Shown: piece after piece, positions 57,681 to 64,000 of the stretch
Layout of the letters: each line of letters opens with the position of its first letter
How positions within the stretch are numbered: position 1 is the first letter of the stretch
NCBI RefSeq assembly: GCF_030247185.1
Contig: NC_080572.1
Location: forward strand, 298,677,814 to 298,741,813
Length of the DNA stretch: 64,000 nucleotides
Origin: Malaya genurostris
Taxonomy: Eukaryota > Arthropoda > Insecta > Diptera > Culicidae
Direction of reading: 5' to 3'
Notes under the pieces: model-generated
Database searches by the model: none
What the model saw: the letters and a program-made list of their open reading frames with translations, nothing else
What the model was told of the DNA's origin: nothing
Position numbers and translations under genes: made by a program

Positions 57681-57938
57681 TCTCGGTTGATTTTTCAGAA
57701 GACCGTAAGAGCAAGTGACAGTTTCTCTTTTTTCACTCCCTCTTTCGATTATTGTGATGTGATTAAAAAAGATTTTCTTGGATTTCACAGTTCAGTTTGA
57801 AAGTCGAAAGTTTCGGCCATCATTCTATGCAAAGATTTAAGTGATAAACGTGTAAACCGCTTGGTAATTAATAGAAGAGAAAGTGAACAAAGAGAAACTG
57901 TCACTTGCTCTTACGGCCTTCTGAAAAATCAACCGAGA
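57681..57938. mobile_element. MITE with ~60-bp inverted ends
   Basis: 258 bp between TA dinucleotides (57679-57680, 57939-57940). TCTCGGTTGATTTTTCAGAA at the left is repeated inverted at the right, and pairing extends to about 60 bp including CAAGTGACAGTTTCTC. It is non-coding. The TA target points to a Tc1/mariner-type helper. Confidence 0.85.
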
Positions 57939-57940
57939 TA

Positions 57941-59140
57941 TTTTATATTAGGATAATATTGACAGCAAAAGAGACAAAACAAAATCTCAAATAAGCGGCT
58001 GGCGGCAAAGCAGAATGGCGAGCATAGACTTGTGACGCGGTGTGTGTTTGTTTTTCAAGTGAATGCTGTGGTGGTCAAGTAAAGTGAAGCATGTTTGGTT
58101 CTTCTAGTAAATTGTGCTGTCTCTTCATGTGTTTTCATATGCAGGGTAGTTTAAATGGTAAAATAATTTCCCCGGTTTGGAGCTAACTACGGATTCGAGT
58201 CCCGTCTCTGCGGTAGCATTTTCCCGTTAGATAATGATCAAATTTAAAACTAGTTCATGGCGACTCTTAACAAGACTGAAACAAATCGTTATAAGGATAA
58301 TGTTGAACACAAAGTCAGGCTGATTTTTTCATTAAGATTGTATCGGTGAAACCACAAAAGCTTTCGTCAAATATCCAACAATATTGTAGTAACCAAAAGA
58401 ATCAACAATAAAACATTTAAGGCTTAATCATTGATTACTTTCTGCAAAAATGTTGCGGATGAAAATCAGCGACTTGTCAGGTACGTCATTTATACCATTA
58501 TATCTCCGGAACCGAACCGCCAATTGATCTAAGAACTTGATTCATAACCCAACAGTAACTTCCAAACGATCCTGAATTTGTTGAAATCGGCATAGCAATC
58601 TCCGAGAAAATTGTGCGGAGAGAAAACTCTTTTGTAAAAGACATTGTTCGATCTCGTCGAGCTGAGTCGAATGGTTAATAACACTATAGGTGGTTTGAGA
58701 AAAAACGATCAAAATTCGAGTTTAAGCAATTATATTAGAGAAAGTCGAACTGCTCAGAACCGTAATTTTCTATTCATAACGTGATGAGCATTAACTCAAT
58801 TCGAAAGGAATGAATGGCGTAAATCTCTACTCTTTGCTGCTATGATTTCTGTTTTACCCTTGATGCATCCCAAACCGTTTGTATTTGTTGAAGTGCTGCT
58901 TAATTCGATTGAACCGTGTCGCAAACTGATACTGCATATGTTAAATTTAAAACAGGAAATTCGCCATTTAGACGAAAGCCGTTTCGCCGAATGACAATGT
59001 CTCGACATTATTTGTAATCAATCAATAAATTTTGTTGAGAGTGTGAAGAACGTGATCAAAACTTTTCGAATACTCCAACCTTATAAATTGACAAAAATGA
59101 TGGATCAAGAACTCTAGAGGAAAGCTGTAATATTTGTTTA
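57941..59140. repeat. Spacer with tRNA-like remnant and old repeat
   Basis: A box-B-like sequence, GGATTCGAGTCCCGTCTCTG, at about 58191-58210, preceded by GTAGTTTAAATGGT, suggests a tRNA-derived SINE remnant on the plus strand, related to 4271-4365. From about 58490 the text resembles the CTCAGAGATGG dispersed repeat. No gene is seen. Confidence 0.35.
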
Positions 59141-60398
59141 AGGAGTGTATCGAAACTAAGCTATCCACAAATTTTTCTTTCAAACTATGATAAAAAACAA
59201 TATTTAATTCAAACTGAAAATTGATCCTTTATTGTACGAAGTTAAACTTGAGCATAATGAAAACCGGATGAATTTTAAGTTATTTGATCGAATGCTCTTC
59301 ATCAAATTCCGGACAAATGTTGCATCGCATTTTTTGGACGCTTGAGCCCAATTTTTCACGAACTCCTGTATGTTCCCAGCTGCCTCACCAGTCTTCTTGA
59401 AGACCGTCTTCACGATTGCCCAGTAACGTTCGATGGGTCGAAGCTGAGGCGGATTGGTGGGTTGATATTTTTCTCAACGAAATTTATACCCTTTTCCGCA
59501 AGCGAATTGAGAATGATTTCGGCATAGTGAACCGACGTTAAATCCGGCCAAAACAGTGGAGGTGTACTATGTTTCTCATATAAAGGCAACAATCTCTTCT
59601 GAAGACATTCAGATCGATAGATTTCTGCATTTATAGTTCCGGTAGTGTAAAAAATGGTTGAACTCAAACCACAGAAACATATTGCTTGCCATACCAGTAG
59701 CTTTCGACCGAATTTCTCCACTTGAATCGACCTGTCCGCATCGCTCACATCCTCCCCAACGACGACAGTAAAGTATTGAGGACCTGGAAGGGTTTTTGAA
59801 TCCTCCTTTACATAAGTCTCATCGTCCATCAAAACGCATGCATCCGGACACTGCAAAAGACGTGAATACAATTTCCGGGCCTTGTTGCTGCTCCCATCTT
59901 CTGTTCTACACTTCGTTTCGAGATTTTCTACTTCTTGTAGGGCTTCAGGTGATTTCGCATCTTGATACACTGAATCATTCCGACACTTGTTCCTACTTTT
60001 TTGGCCAAATCACGTATTGACATTGATTTGTTCTGCGTGATAAGAGATACCACTTTCTGGTCCAGTTTCGGGTTGGAAGAACCGGGTTTTCTGCCTCTTC
60101 CTGGTAGCTCATCTTATTAATGATGGTTTTAACATTGGCATGATGAATTCCAAATCTCTTCACCAATTTTCCCAACGTAATACCCTTCTCACTCAGCCAG
60201 GATCTCCAGAACCTTAATTTCCACTTTCTTTTCAATACGCGCCATTTTGAAAACGCAGAATTTCAACCGCACAAACAAGCAAACAAACGAAAGCTGACAC
60301 CCATACGCACAGCATGCTGTGATCTGAGAATAAAAACCATCACAAATACATGCGTACAACACAAAGGTATGTGGATAGCTTATTTTCGATACACTCCT
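59141..60398 (-). mobile_element. DD37E (ITmD37E-type) transposon
   Basis: 1258 bp with inverted ends AGGAGTGTATCGAAA at the left and the matching right end to 60398, close to the full length for the family. TA precedes the left end but is not preserved at the right. ITmD37E transposons are known from mosquitoes, which supports the organism guess. Confidence 0.85.
59204..60245 (-). pseudogene. DD37E transposase with several frameshifts
   Basis: The ATG at 60245 opens MARIEKKVEIKVLEILAE, then a frameshift gives a stop. The next piece reads KGITLGKLVKRFGIHHANVK, the first helix-turn-helix. The catalytic part has VLMDDETYVKEDSKTLPGPQ and LFWPDLTSVHYAEII. A one-base deletion in the NPPN codons shifts the frame just before the third acidic residue; in the correct frame this reads PQLRPIERYWAIVKTVFKK. 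That Glu is retained, giving DD37E. The C-terminal piece follows to 59204. Several lesions make it inactive. Confidence 0.88.
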
Positions 60399-62960
60399 GC
60401 TGCCTTTTTCAAAATTTAAAGTCCATTTAACACGAAATAACTAATAGTTTGAGAAAAAACTTGGATGAAATTATTCACAAGTTTGAAATCGTCCAATTCA
60501 TTTACTGTTTTTCATTTCAGTATTGTATCATAAAATTAATCTGTTCTACGTGAATAACACTAAGATTACTTCTTCTCAAATCGGAGTTTAGTTCAAATCT
60601 AAAATAATTTGATTAGCGATGTGATATTTGCACAGTGTCAAATTCACACCAAACGAGCGCTAATAAAGCTAGCATTTGGCTGCTTCGCGTTCGAGAAAAA
60701 ATGCTAGAAAAATGTTTAATACCGCAGAGAATTCCATAATTTGGCCTTTATGAAAACCGGAAATGAATCATTAAATATATGTAATGAATTCTTTTAGATC
60801 AAGACTTGAACTTACAAATGACTGGCGCACTTATTCCAGGCAAAAACGTAATCATCCGTAACAAAATTGTATGTTCCATAGCTCCACAAGTACGTCAAAA
60901 ACAGTTCAATTTCAACAGCTCTGCAGTGACGAATCTAAGAACTTATTTAGAAAACTGTATTAAACTGCTCTTATTCCTGAAATGCAAACGCAATCTTCCA
61001 AAACCGAATTATACTTTTAAGGACAACAAAATCTTGAACGATTAAACGATATCAAATCAGTTAATATCTTTACACATCTCGAATGTAGTCCTACGTCAAT
61101 CTCGTGGGTATGTCTCTGATGTTACATACTCCAATTTTTTTGAAATAAATGTCACAAGTATAGTCTAAGCTCAACAATATCATTAGCAAAATCAACGTAA
61201 AAACTCTAACTACTAACTCGATCCACGCGACAAAAAATCGAAACTGTTTCAATAAATAGTTCCCGAAGCGGAAGATCAACTTGGCGTCGCCAAGCACCTA
61301 TTTTCGTCCATTAATTTCCCACATATTCAAATGCCACCGATCAAAATCAATCGATCTCTGCATGAATTGGCAATAAAAACAGAACTACAGTTCATAATTT
61401 ATGTGACTCTCGTTGCTTCATAATGATTTCTGCTCCCGGCACTGGTCCATTTGAAATTATTGTATATGCAGTTTTGTCAACGATCTCCACGAAAACAAAA
61501 ACCGAACAACCGAACTTGTTAACAGCGAGATTGCGACCTAAAAATAGTCACCATCGTCATCATCATCATCATCATTGCATTAGAACAATGGAGTGAGCTT
61601 CGAATAAGTAGCAAAACTTTAGAGACAGTCCCTGGCCATAGATTCCGACTCGGTTCACTTGCCTGAAAACGGGAAAATCGTGATTCAATTGTCTGTCTGT
61701 GATTTTGCATTCACCTGGTCGCGGAAACTTTATTTGCTTTTTACTTTCAATAAAACGATCATCCACCGTTCCTTGAGGGGAGGCACGGCAAGAGGTTGGC
61801 GGATGGCAGCAAATTGATGGAGAGCACGACTTCCAACTGGTTGAGAACTCATGTAAAAAATCGCCATTCTGATAAGATTATTAACGGCTGTTGCTGTCAA
61901 TAGAAGACTGGTGAAACGGCTGACGTCATCACAATCATCATCAACAGCAGCAGCAGCGTCAGTAGCAAAACAACGACGGCGCCAGTTCCGTCGTGGAAGG
62001 ATCGAGGCGGCCGCACCTTGCTCAACGATTCGGTTCTCACGACGCTTCTCGAACCGGGCAAGTGTGAGCAGTGAACTTCACCCCCCCGACGGCGAGAACT
62101 GCCCGCTGGAATTAATTAGGTTTTCCAAGGCGATTAGGCTCCAGGGGTTTACAGCGCAAAAGTTGAACCAATTATGACCAGGCCGTTATGATCGGAAGAT
62201 TAATGTGTCACTCGGTTCGGTTCGGTTCGCTTCGTAGATTAGCCACGGCAAATGGGTTCAAGAACAAGTCAGTATTGCAGGGTGGATCACCCTCGGGGTG
62301 TTTGCAGCAGGAATCTCGAAGTTGGGTGTGGGAGCCCTCTTTGCGATTGCGGTCGTGCTCATTTCTAGTGATTTGACCTTTTCAAAATCCATTTGAATTG
62401 AACAGAAAAATATTACTCATTGAACCTCCGATGGCATTAACAGTTCAACATAAGCTGCTAATGCACTGATGAGTCGAAGATGAAAACGTAAAACAAATAT
62501 GAATTTAAACAGTTGAGTACTCGAAAAAATAGGTGTTTTAATGAAAAACACATCAAAATTGTTATTCCGTTTCATTGAAATGATATACTGAAGTTGGAAT
62601 ACTTCGCATCATCTTCCGGAAACGACGATCGTTTTCAGCTCATCGTTTAAGGGTTGAGGCCAGTAGGTCGCGTATAACCACGTGGCGTGCTCTGCGTATT
62701 ACATTTCTCTCCATGCACTCTCACAAAAGTGCAAAATGACACTCGATGTGGCCGGGTGGCCACGAAAGTTTTGATATTTTCGGTTACAAGTTTGACTACA
62801 TCACAGCTACCGCTTTTTTGGCAGCTTTGCTGAGCCGATTTCATTTCTCTCTCATTTTTCATTACGTTACCAGGAAACTGGAGCAGAAAAAATAGCGCGT
62901 GCTTAGAAATCGACTTACCTTCACAAAAATGACAATTACTTCATTTTTGTCGCGACAACA
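60399..62960. other. Gene-free stretch with a GC-richer island
   Basis: AT-rich to about 61480, with the motif GTAGTCCTACGTCA at 61085-61098 followed by a copy of the repeat Z edge in reverse. From about 61500 to 62400 the sequence is GC-richer, with a (CAT)n run near 61555-61576 and a (CAG)n run near 61945-61957. On the minus strand a frame there encodes a hydrophobic stretch (VVVLLLTLLLLLMMIVM) but has no upstream ATG before a stop. No exon can be supported. Confidence 0.4.
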
Positions 62961-62962
62961 TA

Positions 62963-63901
62963 CGAGGTCTGTTCAAAAAGTACCCGGAATTCTCATTTTT
63001 CTAAAAAAATATTTTTTTATTCGTCTACATCTATATGGTCCCCTTCAAAGTAATTCCCCCTAGATATAATACACTTATGCCAGCGTTTTTTCCAGTCTTC
63101 GAAACACCCCTGATAGTCACTTTTTGTAATGCTCTGTAGCACTCTCAGCGATTCTGCCTTTATCTCTTCAATCGATGAAAAACGCTGTCATTTCATGGGT
63201 CTCTTCAACTTTGGGAACAGGAAAAAATCACACGGAGCGATATCTGGTGAATAAGGAGGTTGGGGCATGATTAAAGTCTTGTTTTTATCCAAAAAATCAC
63301 GAATAAGCTACGATCAAAATTCAGCAGTTTTGGAATGAATTTTGCTGCCACTCGTTTCATGCTCAAAACATTTGAAAAAATATGATGACATGAGCCAACT
63401 GATATGCCAACTTCATCAGCAACTTCTCTAATAGTGATTCGGCGATCATCCATAATCATTTTTTCCACTTTTCTCACATTTTCATCGATTATTGACGTGC
63501 TGGGTCGACCGGAGCGTTCGTCGTCTTCAACGTCTTCGCGGCCATCTTGGAAACGCTTATACCACTCGTAAACACTTGTTTTTTTTTCATAGCAGACTCA
63601 CCGTAGACTCTCTGTAACATTTCGCACACTTGGTTACACTTTATTTCATTTTTCACGCAAAATTTAATACAAATTCTTTGACTCTTCAATTCTTCCATTG
63701 TTTAAACTAACAAAAATCGCCGAGCTTAAAAAAACACGTCTACACCAGCCGCTACAAGACAGAATGTAAACAATGAATACAGCTGAAAATTTCACCATAC
63801 ATTAGGGACATATGTACCAACACAATAAAAAAAAATTTGACCACCGGACTCTCCAGACGCGCGCAATTAAAAAATTCCGGGAACTTTTTGAACAGACCTC
63901 G
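62963..63901 (-). mobile_element. mariner element, internally deleted, copy 2
   Basis: 939 bp, with the same ends as 29175-30046 (CGAGGTCTGTTCAAAAAGT) and TA at 62961-62962 and 63902-63903, but inverted relative to that copy. It is longer than copy 1 because it keeps two segments that copy 1 lost, yet it lacks the same central part of the transposase. Confidence 0.92.
63017..63698 (-). pseudogene. mariner transposase, catalytic core deleted, copy 2
   Basis: It starts MEELKSQRICIKFCVKNEIK at 63698, like copy 1. A frameshift follows after MKKK, then RKVEKMIMDDRRITIREVAD resumes. After AAKFIPKLLNFDR the sequence jumps to the LFVIF/RDFL region and, in another frame, PQPPYSPDIAPCDFFLF. It keeps the segment FSSIEEIKAESLRVLQ missing from copy 1, although a stop interrupts just before it. 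It ends FEGDHIDVDE at 63017. The first two catalytic aspartates are absent. Confidence 0.88.
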
Positions 63902-64000
63902 TATATGTTTTTATGCACTAATCGCATCTAAATTAAATTATCTAGACATTGTCAGGATAGATTTTTGAGCCATGCTATCGAAGGCGAGATATTTAATGAA

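Noticed and set aside
58143..58225. Possible tRNA gene
   Set aside because: Only a box-B-like sequence is good. Box A and the acceptor stem do not form, so I call it a remnant.

Overview
The window looks like insect nuclear DNA, most probably from a culicine mosquito. It is AT-rich and intron-bearing, with very few host genes and dense, nested transposons. Families long known from mosquitoes and other Diptera (mariner, DD37E and DD37D Tc1-like elements, PIF/Harbinger, hAT, piggyBac-like, I/LOA- and jockey-like retroposons) are all present. The species assignment is an inference from this repeat content, not from a marker gene.

Only one convincing host gene is visible: a receptor tyrosine kinase on the minus strand between 46305 and 40954. 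Its last four exons can be joined exactly, with matching phases, into 1069 codons plus a stop. They encode a long Ser/Thr-rich ectodomain, one transmembrane helix and a complete kinase domain. The first exon, with the start codon and signal peptide, is not recognised in the window. The kinase has an enlarged activation segment rich in His, Gly and Arg with no tyrosine. Its 2 kb third intron is mostly a 12-bp minisatellite.

Layout: 1-3.5 kb gene-free; 3.5-6.5 kb a dispersed repeat, a tRNA-like remnant, a deleted mariner and a 5'-truncated retroposon tail with perfect target duplications; 7-8.6 kb a GC-richer island; 9.7-12.35 kb a 5'-truncated jockey/CR1-like retroposon with a single internal stop; 12.5-20.4 kb old repeats, an inverted-repeat element, two SINEs and a second GC-richer island; 20.6-21.5 kb a fold-back DD37D transposon; 22.1 kb a MITE; 22.9 kb a degenerate 13-bp array; 27.0-28.3 kb the first of three Tc1-like copies; 28.8-30.7 kb a hAT-like repeat split by a mariner; 32.05-36.30 kb a two-gene Harbinger element whose accessory ORF is split by the second Tc1-like copy; 36.3-38.9 kb retroposon and mariner scraps; 40.95-46.31 kb the kinase gene; 47.65-50.04 kb the third Tc1-like copy abutting a piggyBac-like element; 50.15-56.87 kb hAT elements and repeats nested in each other; 57.7 kb a MITE; 59.1-60.4 kb a DD37E element; 61.5-62.4 kb a third GC-richer island; 63.0-63.9 kb a second copy of the deleted mariner.

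Insertion order can be read in several places from target duplications and from undisturbed sister copies: Tc1 into Harbinger, mariner into the hAT-like repeat, hAT into repeat Z, and repeat Z into the hAT-like repeat. No transposase or reverse transcriptase here is fully intact, so the element proteins appear inactive.
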